A stretch of DNA of 29,834 bases, taken from NCBI GenBank assembly GCA_016280685.1, contig JAEEHE010000080.1:1-29834 (forward strand), in the 5' to 3' direction. Both the position numbers and the translations under genes were made by a program. A model generated the notes under the pieces. It did not search any database. It saw nothing but the letters and a program-made list of their open reading frames with translations, and was not told the DNA's origin. Within the stretch, counting starts at the first letter, position 1. Each line of letters opens with the position of its first letter. Source of the DNA: Caryophanales bacterium. GTDB lineage: Bacteria; Bacillota_I; Bacilli_A; RFN20; CAG-826. Positions 1 to 6,261 of this stretch are shown in pieces.

Positions 1-2024
1 CCGAAGGCCTCAAAAATATTTATTTAACTGGCCGTGGAAAGATCGAAGTAGCCTCCAAAGCAGAAATCGTCAAAAATGGTGATATTCAACAAATTATCAT
101 CACAGAAATACCTTATAAAGTGGTTAAAAAAGACCTTGTCTATGAAATAGACAAAATTATCCACTCCAAGAGTGTTTCTGGTTTGATTGAAGTTCGTGAT
201 GAAAGTGACTATAAAGGCATTAGAATCGCGATTGATTGTAAGAAAGACGCTAAAACAGAGCTCTTACTTAGATATCTAAAGAGCAAAACCTCTTTAGTGA
301 CTTCTTATTCTGCCAATATGGTCGCAATCGTCGATGGACGTCCAAGAACTTTGAATCTCTTGAACTTTGTCGATAGCTATATCGCTCACCAAGTTGACGT
401 CATTACTAGACAATCACAATTTGACTTAGATAAATACAAAGCTAGACTCCATATCGTTGAAGGTTTAATCATGGCTTCGTTAAATATTAACGAAGTGGTC
501 GATATTATCCGTAAGAGTAAAGACAAAGCAGACTCTAAAATTAATTTGATGAAACGCTTTGACTTCAGCAATGAACAAGCGGAAGCTATCGTCACTATGC
601 CTTTATACAAATTAAGTCATACTGACGAGGAAATCTTAGAGAATGAAAAGAAGAAATTAATCGATGACATCGCGGAATTAGAAGGCATCCTTTCCGATTC
701 TGATAAACTTAATCGTGTTTTAATCAAAGATTTAAAACAAATCGCCAATAAATATGGTGATGAGAGAAGAACTATCATCGAACAAAAAGAAGATGATCAT
801 CCAATCGACAAGCGTCAACTTATCGCCGAAGAAGATACAATCGTCGTAGTTACCCGTGATGGTTATGCGAAACGTTGTTCCTTAAAATCTTTCAAAGGTT
901 CTGGTGATAATGCCGCTCCTGGTTTAAAGGATGGCGACGTTGTTGTTTGTATCGGTCAAGCTTTAACAACCGATTATCTGATTTGTTTTACAAATCAAGG
1001 CAACTATGCTTGCATTCCTGTTCACAAATTAACAGAGAATCGTTACAAAGATGAAGGTGTCCATCTCAACTCCTTAGTAACCTTTGCAGCAGGTGAAAAA
1101 ATCATCAAAGCAATTACTATCCATACGATGAGAAACGACATCTATTTGGCTTTCTTATCAAGATTTGGACAAATCAAACGTATGTGCTTGAATTCCATTG
1201 AAACCATCAAGCGTTCACGTCCTGCGAGATGTATGAAACTCTTGAATGGCGATGAAGTTACCGGAGTACAAATCTTAACCGGAAACAGTGATTTACTTGT
1301 TATAACAAGTATTGGTAACGCCACGCTCTTTAACGAAAATGATTTAACAATCCTCGGGCCAAAAGCCGGTGGTGTCAAATCTGTTGCCGGATTAGGAAAG
1401 AGCCAAGCTGTCGCTTTATTAGCCTTTGATGAAGACGAAAGAGCGAAAGTGGCGATCATTACCGACAAAGGTCATCAAAGAGTTATAGATATTAATAAGT
1501 TGACACGCACCGCGCGTTTAGGTAAGGTGCAAGAAGTATGCCCGTCCTTCAAAGGTGATGTTCATAAAGTTGTCAACGCTGTGAAGATTCCAAGAGGAGT
1601 CGATTCAATTACATTGAATCTTTATCTCAATGATAATAGTGTATATCGCTTAACCATTGATGATTTCCGTCAAAATGAAGCGAGATACGCGAAGAAGAAC
1701 ATTGATGGTTTAAACAAAAATCATATCACTTGTGTCATAGACACAACATTAGAAACTATCAATAAGAAAACTGTCTCTCATCCAATCATTGAAAAGGAAG
1801 TCAAAGTTCCAGTTCAAAGCTTCGATAGCGGTGAAAAAGAAGATATTGAAGAAAGCGAACCATTAATTGAGGAAGAAGTTCCTTCATTGATTGAAGAAAC
1901 TCCAGAAACAGTGGAAGAAACACCTGCTCCTGAGGCTCCAAAAGAACATCCGAAGAAGGAAAAGAAAGACGAAAAAACATTCGAACAAATCTCCATCTTC
2001 GACTTAGATGACGACGATGAATAA
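1..2024 (+). CDS. parC: DNA topoisomerase IV subunit A, 5'-truncated by the window edge
   Basis: This is the C-terminal part of the ParC subunit, which with ParE decatenates chromosomes. The frame is open from base 3 to the left edge (reads ...TEIPYKVVKKD, a conserved GyrA/ParC segment), so the gene starts outside the window and the GTG at 120 is internal. The breakage-reunion domain with its coiled coil is followed from about base 830 by a six-bladed beta-pinwheel domain. No GyrA box (QRRGGKG type) is visible and the segment FTNQGNYACIPVHKL is ParC-like, so ParC is preferred over GyrA. The last ~80 residues are a low-complexity Glu/Pro-rich acidic tail ending in QISIFDL plus an acidic run; QISIFDL resembles a sliding-clamp binding motif (see findings). 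A parE gene probably lies just upstream. Identity as a type IIA topoisomerase A subunit is very secure; ParC rather than GyrA is likely. Confidence 0.93.
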   Translation, partial: EGLKNIYLTGRGKIEVASKAEIVKNGDIQQIIITEIPYKVVKKDLVYEIDKIIHSKSVSGLIEVRDESDYKGIRIAIDCKKDAKTELLLRYLKSKTSLVTSYSANMVAIVDGRPRTLNLLNFVDSYIAHQVDVITRQSQFDLDKYKARLHIVEGLIMASLNINEVVDIIRKSKDKADSKINLMKRFDFSNEQAEAIVTMPLYKLSHTDEEILENEKKKLIDDIAELEGILSDSDKLNRVLIKDLKQIANKYGDERRTIIEQKEDDHPIDKRQLIAEEDTIVVVTRDGYAKRCSLKSFKGSGDNAAPGLKDGDVVVCIGQALTTDYLICFTNQGNYACIPVHKLTENRYKDEGVHLNSLVTFAAGEKIIKAITIHTMRNDIYLAFLSRFGQIKRMCLNSIETIKRSRPARCMKLLNGDEVTGVQILTGNSDLLVITSIGNATLFNENDLTILGPKAGGVKSVAGLGKSQAVALLAFDEDERAKVAIITDKGHQRVIDINKLTRTARLGKVQEVCPSFKGDVHKVVNAVKIPRGVDSITLNLYLNDNSVYRLTIDDFRQNEARYAKKNIDGLNKNHITCVIDTTLETINKKTVSHPIIEKEVKVPVQSFDSGEKEDIEESEPLIEEEVPSLIEETPETVEETPAPEAPKEHPKKEKKDEKTFEQISIFDLDDDDE

Positions 2025-2050
2025 ACATACTATGTATGTTAGTTGTCTAA

Positions 2051-2078
2051 ATTAGTAGATTATTAGTAGATTATTAGA
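2051..2078 (-). repeat. 11-bp-phased ACTAAT array A (3 units)
   Basis: On the minus strand, ACTAAT, ACTAAT and TCTAAT occur with starts exactly 11 bp apart (plus-strand ATTAGT at 2051 and 2062, ATTAGA at 2073). The array lies between the parC stop and the parC terminator. The same phased motif recurs at 5578, 11489 and 15731. Function unknown. Confidence 0.75.
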
Positions 2079-2089
2079 ATAGTGAATTT

Positions 2090-2126
2090 GCCCATTATCC
2101 ATATTGTGATGATGGGCTTTTCTTTT
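2090..2126 (+). terminator. Rho-independent terminator of parC
   Basis: A ten-pair stem (GCCCATTATC with GATGATGGGC, one G-U pair) with an 8-9 base loop is followed by TTTTCTTTT. It lies 65 bases after the parC stop on the same strand. Confidence 0.85.
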
Positions 2127-2151
2127 GTTGCCTCTTATATCCAGGAATACA

Positions 2152-2179
2152 TTGACATGTTCAATTGATAAAATATTTC
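2152..2179 (+). promoter_or_regulatory. candidate promoter of the yqeG operon
   Basis: A perfect -35 hexamer TTGACA at 2152-2157 is followed 16 bases later by TATTTC, a weak -10. It lies between the parC terminator and yqeG, and would give a leader of about 95 bases. The weak -10 keeps confidence low. Confidence 0.4.
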
Positions 2180-2231
2180 TATATGAAAGAGTTTTTCTAA
2201 AATACACAAAACAATATGTTTAAAAAATAGT

Positions 2232-2256
2232 AAAGTCTATGAATATAAGACTTTTT
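2232..2256 (+). terminator. attenuator-like hairpin in the yqeG leader
   Basis: A seven-pair perfect stem (AAAGTCT with AGACTTT, nine-base loop) is followed by a short T-run. It lies 24 bases before the yqeG start and downstream of the candidate promoter. It could be a weak terminator or attenuator in the leader. Only two G-C pairs support the stem, so it may be weak. Confidence 0.4.
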
Positions 2257-2279
2257 CATTTACAATATAGGTATAGAAG

Positions 2280-2813
2280 ATGAAAAACAAATACATTCCT
2301 TATGCTGTCGCTAAATCCATCTATGAAATAGATGTGAATTTCTACAAAGAGAAAAATGTCAAAATTCTCTTAATGGATTTAGACAATACATTGGATAGTT
2401 ATAAGTTATATCATCCAACAGAAAGGGCTGTTGAATTGATTAAGAAGATTCAAGATGCTGGTATCTTACCCGTGATTGTTTCTAATAATAGAGGCAAACG
2501 CGTTAGAACATATGCGAATGATTTGCATCTCGAATACATCAATAGCGCCGCTAAGCCATTTGGCTTCAAGATTAAAAAATTTATTAAAGCCAAGGGTTGG
2601 AATACCGATGAGATGATGTTTGTTGGTGATCAGATGATTACTGATGTCGCCGCTGCCAAACGTGCAGGCTTAAGAGTTATCTTAACAGATAAGATTGTTA
2701 AAGAAGATCAATGGACCACGCACATCAATCGAATATTCGGTAGAAGAATTAGAAAATATCATGCCAAAAGAGGCAATCTCATAGACTGGAGGAAATTATA
2801 TGGGCAAAGTTAG
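2280..2813 (+). CDS. yqeG: YqeG family HAD-type phosphatase
   Basis: This is a 177-residue HAD superfamily, subfamily IIIA, phosphatase. Visible motifs are DLDNT (residues 33-37, nucleophile Asp33), SNN (68-70), Lys92 in the AAKPF segment, and GDQMITD (116-122, the metal-binding acidic motif). YqeG is a cytoplasmic enzyme whose natural substrate is not firmly known; bacterial relatives are near-universal in Firmicutes next to yqeH. The start ATG is preceded by AGG eight bases upstream, a weak ribosome site. Its end overlaps the yqeH start by 14 bases, so the two are translationally coupled. It is the first gene of yqeG-yqeH-yhbY-nadD/yqeK, the Bacillus order without aroE. Confidence 0.92.
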   Translation: MKNKYIPYAVAKSIYEIDVNFYKEKNVKILLMDLDNTLDSYKLYHPTERAVELIKKIQDAGILPVIVSNNRGKRVRTYANDLHLEYINSAAKPFGFKIKKFIKAKGWNTDEMMFVGDQMITDVAAAKRAGLRVILTDKIVKEDQWTTHINRIFGRRIRKYHAKRGNLIDWRKLYGQS

Positions 2814-3942
2814 AAGAGTCATGCGTTGTTACAACTGTGGAACGGTGTTGCAAAGCAAAAACAAGAAGGACAAAGGTTATATTGAAGCGGAGTTCTTAGA
2901 TAATCACAATGGAGGCAATCAAGTTTTATATTGCCAAAAATGTTACGACATTTTAAAAGGTGTTAATACCGGTGCTCTTGAACAAAACATCGATAAAGCG
3001 ACAACCAAGATCCTCGATGATGCAGTCGCCACAGACGCGATGATTATTTGGGCTGTGGACTTATTTACCTTTAATGGTTCTTTGATTCCTGAAGTCGCTA
3101 AAAAGCTCAATTCCTTAAAGGTTGCAGTCATTGGTACACATAGAGATTTGTTCTCTTCGTTAATAAAAGATGAAACCTTAGCGCAATACTTGAAAGAGAG
3201 ATTTGAAGAATTTGGTATCACTCCAGATTCTATTACCATCTTAGGTAATGATGATTCCGTCGATATCAAAGCCTTAATGGATAAATTCGATAAAGATAGA
3301 CAAGCGCATGATATCTATCTCATCGGTTCTAAGAGTTCTGGTAAGACAGTTCTCATCAATAAGATGCTTAAACATTATGTGAATAAGACCAAATGGCCGA
3401 TTAAGACCGAAAACTATCGTGGCACAAACGTCAAAGTCTTAAGCATTCCATTAAGCAGATCATCCTTCGTTTATGAATTGCCTGGATTCTCCTTAGCGAC
3501 ATCTGTTGTTGGTAAAGTGGAAAAGGATGTCCAAAAGCTTATCATCCCAAGGAGAAAGATTGAAACTCATTACCGCACATTAGCCAAAGGCGATGCATTA
3601 GCCGTCGGCTCTTTAGCGTATTTCGAACTTTATAATGGCAAACCAACCGCAATTAAGTTCTACTGCGCAGAAGGTGTGGAAATCAAAAAATTAAATGCTG
3701 ATAAAGTTAATGACTTCTTAGAAGAAAACAATAGAAAACGTTCTTTAAGACCAGTCAGCGAAAGAATTACCAGTTTCCGCGACTATGACTTCTTTGAATA
3801 CACGATGGAAAACGATGGACAAATTCACGATATCTCCATCGAAGGTTTAGGCTGGATTTCCTTCCAAGCCAAAGGCCAAGTCATTAGAGTGATGTTCCCG
3901 AAAGGCGCTGCTCTAAAAGAATCATTAGGTAAATTGAGGTAA
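2800..3942 (+). CDS. yqeH: YqeH, circularly permuted ribosome-assembly GTPase
   Basis: YqeH-family GTPases assist maturation of the 30S ribosomal subunit. This 380-residue protein has an N-terminal four-cysteine zinc finger (C10, C13, C45, C48). The permuted G domain has its G4 region first (GTHRDL, 112-117), then the P-loop GSKSSGKT (176-183), then the G3 region YELPG (225-229), followed by the family's C-terminal domain. The G4 motif is THRD in place of NKxD and the G3 motif has Glu for Asp, so guanine specificity may be altered. The start at 2800 follows GGAGG by eight bases, which settles it over the ATG at 2821. It is inside the yqe operon, with a five-base gap to yhbY. Confidence 0.93.
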   Translation: MGKVRRVMRCYNCGTVLQSKNKKDKGYIEAEFLDNHNGGNQVLYCQKCYDILKGVNTGALEQNIDKATTKILDDAVATDAMIIWAVDLFTFNGSLIPEVAKKLNSLKVAVIGTHRDLFSSLIKDETLAQYLKERFEEFGITPDSITILGNDDSVDIKALMDKFDKDRQAHDIYLIGSKSSGKTVLINKMLKHYVNKTKWPIKTENYRGTNVKVLSIPLSRSSFVYELPGFSLATSVVGKVEKDVQKLIIPRRKIETHYRTLAKGDALAVGSLAYFELYNGKPTAIKFYCAEGVEIKKLNADKVNDFLEENNRKRSLRPVSERITSFRDYDFFEYTMENDGQIHDISIEGLGWISFQAKGQVIRVMFPKGAALKESLGKLR

Positions 3943-3947
3943 TCAAA

Positions 3948-4241
3948 ATGCTCACTTCAAATGAAAAGAGACAATTAAAAGCGCTCGCTAGCACTCTAGA
4001 AACCAAATATCAAGTTGGCAAAAACGAAATCAGTGATACCGTCGTCGCGATGCTCGATAAAGCATTAACCGCGAAAGAACTTATCAAAATCGATGTCATG
4101 AAAGCAGTAGCTGTTCCCGTTATGGAACTCGCTTTAGATTTATCAAGCAAACTCAACGCTGATATTGTTCAAGTAGTAGGTCGTGTTATCGTCTTATATC
4201 GCTACAGCAAAACTAATCACAAAATCAAATTACAAAAATAA
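3948..4241 (+). CDS. yhbY: YhbY family RNA-binding protein (CRS1-YhbY domain)
   Basis: This is a 97-residue protein made of a single CRS1-YhbY (CRM) domain, associated with pre-50S ribosome particles in bacteria. Visible features are the N-terminal helix LTSNEKRQLKALAS, the central GKNEIS segment, and the C-terminal strand VQVVGRVIVLYR. Length and order match the family. The start follows GAGGT with normal spacing. Its stop overlaps the nadD start by one base (TAATG), the usual coupled arrangement. Its neighbours yqeH and nadD are the same as in B. subtilis. Confidence 0.92.
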   Translation: MLTSNEKRQLKALASTLETKYQVGKNEISDTVVAMLDKALTAKELIKIDVMKAVAVPVMELALDLSSKLNADIVQVVGRVIVLYRYSKTNHKIKLQK

Positions 4242-5326
4242 TGAATAAAATAATTTTTGGTGGTGCATTCGATCCCGTTCATAACGGGCATCTCAATATG
4301 GCGTTAAACGCTGCGAAACAGCTCGCTGGAGAAGTCATCTTCGTTCCAGCGCCTATTTCTGTATGGAAACAAAGTTCAGCGCCTATTAAAGATAAAATCG
4401 CTATGTTAAAACTCGCTATCAAAGATTATCCAGAGTTTTCTATTGATAAATATGAAATCAATAGTGGGAAAGAAATAAATTATTCCATCGACACCGTTAG
4501 ACATTTCAAAGAGAAATATCCAAACGATAAACTCTTTTATCTTATTGGCACTGACCAAGTAAATAGATTTCACCAATGGAAAGAAGCTGAAGAACTTTCT
4601 AAACTCGCACAAATAGTGTTTTTTATAAGACCCGGTAGTGAAATCCACTCCGAAAACGTGGAAAAGTACCATATGATACAAATTGTAGGTCAAAAAAATA
4701 CCGCTAATTCCACAGAGATAAGAGAGCTGAGAAACTATGAAGTTCCGGCTGATGTCCTTTTCTATATAATAGAAAATGAAGTATATGAGGGAGTAGTGGA
4801 ACTGAAGAGCTTATTAACACCTCATAGATACGCGCATTGTAAATCAGTGGCTTCGGTCGCTTATCAAATCGCCGTCTCCAATAAATTAGAGAATCCTTTA
4901 GATTACTATATGGCCGCCTTATTCCATGACATTGGAAAAGACATACCAAAAGAAGAACAAAAAGAATTGATAGAACAGTATTTCCCAAAATACAAAAATA
5001 TGCCAGGTTATTGTCTTCATCAATTTGCCGGTGCGGCATTGGCGAGAATCAAGTTTGGTATAGAGAAAAAAGAGATGTTAGAGGCTATCGAATTTCATTG
5101 TACGGGAAACGAAAATATGGGTTTGATGGCCAAAGTAATTTATGCCTCAGATAAGATTGAACCAACTAGAGGATTTGACTCATCAGACTTGATCAACGCG
5201 ATGAAGAAAGATGCTGAAGAAGGCTTCAAAATCGTCTTAGAAGCGAACAGAGAATTCTTGTCCAAGAAGGAAGAATCGGCACAAAATGAGTTAACCTCTA
5301 AATGTTTCGCTTATTATCTTAAGTAA
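4241..5326 (+). CDS. nadD: fused nicotinate-nucleotide adenylyltransferase (NadD) and YqeK HD hydrolase
   Basis: This 361-residue fusion joins NAD synthesis to diadenosine tetraphosphate breakdown. Residues 1-~188 are NadD, which makes deaminated NAD from nicotinate mononucleotide and ATP: GGAFDPVHNGHL (7-18, with the H-x-G-H signature), IGTDQ (102-106), and the NSTEIRE segment (156-162). Residues ~190-361 are a YqeK-type HD-domain phosphohydrolase: His199, the HD pair 229-230 in ALFHDIGKD, and His260 in CLHQFAGA; the family splits Ap4A into two ADP. In B. subtilis these are separate adjacent genes; fused forms are known in Mollicutes and relatives. A one-base overlap with yhbY couples translation. 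It is the last gene before the operon terminator; no rsfS (yqeL) follows. Confidence 0.92.
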   Translation: MNKIIFGGAFDPVHNGHLNMALNAAKQLAGEVIFVPAPISVWKQSSAPIKDKIAMLKLAIKDYPEFSIDKYEINSGKEINYSIDTVRHFKEKYPNDKLFYLIGTDQVNRFHQWKEAEELSKLAQIVFFIRPGSEIHSENVEKYHMIQIVGQKNTANSTEIRELRNYEVPADVLFYIIENEVYEGVVELKSLLTPHRYAHCKSVASVAYQIAVSNKLENPLDYYMAALFHDIGKDIPKEEQKELIEQYFPKYKNMPGYCLHQFAGAALARIKFGIEKKEMLEAIEFHCTGNENMGLMAKVIYASDKIEPTRGFDSSDLINAMKKDAEEGFKIVLEANREFLSKKEESAQNELTSKCFAYYLK

Positions 5327-5355
5327 TTAAATACAAATTTCCAAAAAAATCCAGA

Positions 5356-5381
5356 AGAGTCCTGAAGTGGGGCTCTTTTTT
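5356..5381 (+). terminator. terminator of the yqeG-nadD operon
   Basis: The stem AGAGTCC pairs with GGGCTCT (one T-G wobble), with a loop of about seven bases, and is followed by six T. It lies 30 bases after the nadD/yqeK stop. Confidence 0.8.
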
Positions 5382-5383
5382 AG

Positions 5384-5392
5384 TTATCCACA
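5384..5392 (+). promoter_or_regulatory. perfect DnaA box
   Basis: TTATCCACA is an exact match to the consensus DnaA box, 30 bases before the putative dif site. A near-match, TTTTCCACA, lies at 5539-5547 in the same orientation. Function here is unknown; a single box can occur by chance. Confidence 0.45.
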
Positions 5393-5422
5393 CAATCCAC
5401 CAAAAAAATCGAAATAATACCT

Positions 5423-5450
5423 ACTTCGCATAATTGTCATTATGTTAACC
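5423..5450 (+). other. dif: putative dif site (XerC/XerD recombination site)
   Basis: The 28 bp have the canonical layout: left (XerC) arm ACTTCGCATAA, centre TTGTCA, right (XerD) arm TTATGTTAACC. The inner arm ends CATAA and TTATG are perfect inverted repeats. Compared with dif sites as I remember them, the left end ACTTC and the right ATTATGT.AAC match B. subtilis, and CGCATAA plus TTATGTTAA match E. coli. The site lies in the only gap where plus-strand and minus-strand gene blocks converge, as expected at a replication terminus, and xerD is 2 kb away. dif lets XerC/XerD with FtsK resolve chromosome dimers. Confidence 0.75.
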
Positions 5451-5538
5451 ATTTATATATTTTTTACTGTTATTATCTACCTTTATATATTATCTATCTT
5501 GATTATCTTATAGTTTTAAGCGGTTTTCAACAGGCATT
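5451..5538. other. very AT-rich intergenic stretch between dif and the second DnaA-like box
   Basis: Together with the flanking sites this is part of the 280-bp gene-free gap 5327-5606. It contains ATTATCT three times (5472, 5489, 5502) at irregular spacing, and a degenerate DnaA-like TTTTCAACA at 5524. No credible open reading frame or promoter was recognised in it. Confidence 0.6.
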
Positions 5539-5547
5539 TTTTCCACA
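5539..5547 (+). promoter_or_regulatory. near-consensus DnaA box
   Basis: TTTTCCACA has one mismatch to TTATCCACA and the same orientation as the perfect box at 5384. It sits between dif and the ACTAAT array B. Confidence 0.35.
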
Positions 5548-5562
5548 CATTAACTGGATGAT

Positions 5563-5574
5563 TTTTGGCCAAAA
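5563..5574. repeat. 12-bp perfect palindrome beside array B
   Basis: TTTTGGCCAAAA is a perfect 12-bp dyad that ends four bases before the first ACTAAT unit of array B. It could be a protein-binding site; no partner is known. Confidence 0.5.
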
Positions 5575-5577
5575 TGT

Positions 5578-5594
5578 ACTAATTTCCTACTAAT
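5578..5594 (+). repeat. 11-bp-phased ACTAAT array B (2 units)
   Basis: ACTAAT occurs at 5578 and 5589 on the plus strand, exactly 11 bp apart, between dif and the 3' end of the MazF-like gene. It is the nearest array to dif (128 bp). Confidence 0.7.
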
Positions 5595-5606
5595 TTTATT
5601 TTGCAC

Positions 5607-6164
5607 TTAATCGATATCTTCCCCAGATAAGTATCTTTTATAAGCTTCGATGATCATATTTAATTTGTTTTCTTCTAACCTATAAACTTTATATTTTTCT
5701 TCATCATCATAATATCTTTCTCTGCTCGAATCGCACATTCCAATGGCTCTTTTTGTGTACATCCTTAGCTTATCGATTGTTCTGATTTGATTCACCACTG
5801 CTAAGGTTGGTTTTCCACTTCTCAAGTCTCTAATAAAGCCTAAGTCAATGTCACTTTTTGGATGCGCTCCTCCATGGTTTGTTTTGAGCGGGCAAACAGT
5901 TACTAATGGATTATAAATATCTGAGTCCGCTAAGACCACTCCATAGTGTCTGTTAGAGAATTCTGCATTGACATTGATGCCCCAATCAAATTCATAAATC
6001 TCGCCTCTTTTTAAATCGTATCTCAAGCAGAACTTTTCTGAGAAAGAAGCATACTCTAATTGTCTCTTAATCCAATCTAATTGATCCTTCATTCCATTAT
6101 TCCTGATGGCTAACTTAGAACTGGAATAATAAGAGTCATTTGTTTCTGTTTTAAACTTATCCAT
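5607..6164 (-). CDS. PemK/MazF-like toxin-family protein, orphan, with N-terminal extension
   Basis: Residues ~52-180 resemble PemK/MazF ribonucleases, which cut mRNA at short sequences: RGEIYEFDWG (53-62), NRHYGVVL (71-78, with the conserved Arg72), CPLKTN (91-96, conserved Thr95), and NQIRTIDKLRM (125-135), close to EQIRTIDKQRL of B. subtilis MazF. About 50 N-terminal residues precede the fold and are not part of classic MazF (110-120 residues); similar extended forms occur in Firmicutes. The start follows GGAGGA by six bases. No antitoxin gene is adjacent: the upstream 97 bases hold only this gene's leader and the deoB terminator. It stands alone as a single gene 157 bp from dif. The fold is well supported; toxicity is not shown. 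Confidence 0.8.
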   Translation of the reverse strand: MDKFKTETNDSYYSSSKLAIRNNGMKDQLDWIKRQLEYASFSEKFCLRYDLKRGEIYEFDWGINVNAEFSNRHYGVVLADSDIYNPLVTVCPLKTNHGGAHPKSDIDLGFIRDLRSGKPTLAVVNQIRTIDKLRMYTKRAIGMCDSSRERYYDDEEKYKVYRLEENKLNMIIEAYKRYLSGEDID

Positions 6165-6212
6165 AAAACATCCTCCTATATGGTAATAGGAAGAAAAATG
6201 ATAATTTGTCTT

Positions 6213-6238
6213 AAAAAAAGTTGCCGAAGCAACTTTTT
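6213..6238 (-). terminator. terminator of the dinB-xerD-deoB operon
   Basis: On the minus strand a ten-pair stem (AAAAAGTTGC with GCAACTTTTT) is closed by a TTCG tetraloop and followed by a T-run. It lies 24 bases after the deoB stop and insulates the MazF-like gene. Confidence 0.9.
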
Positions 6239-6261
6239 ATTTATTTATAAATAAACTTTTT

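Noticed and set aside
120..122. GTG as start of parC
   Set aside because: The frame is open to the left edge and the upstream residues (TEIPYKV) match the ParC core, so this codon is internal.
1142..1468. Minus-strand open frame inside parC
   Set aside because: It is a shadow of the conserved ParC pinwheel coding sequence; no ribosome site or recognisable protein.
5327..5606. Replication origin
   Set aside because: DnaA boxes and AT-rich DNA suggested it, but genes converge on the gap, no dnaA or dnaN is near, and the dif-like site argues for a terminus.
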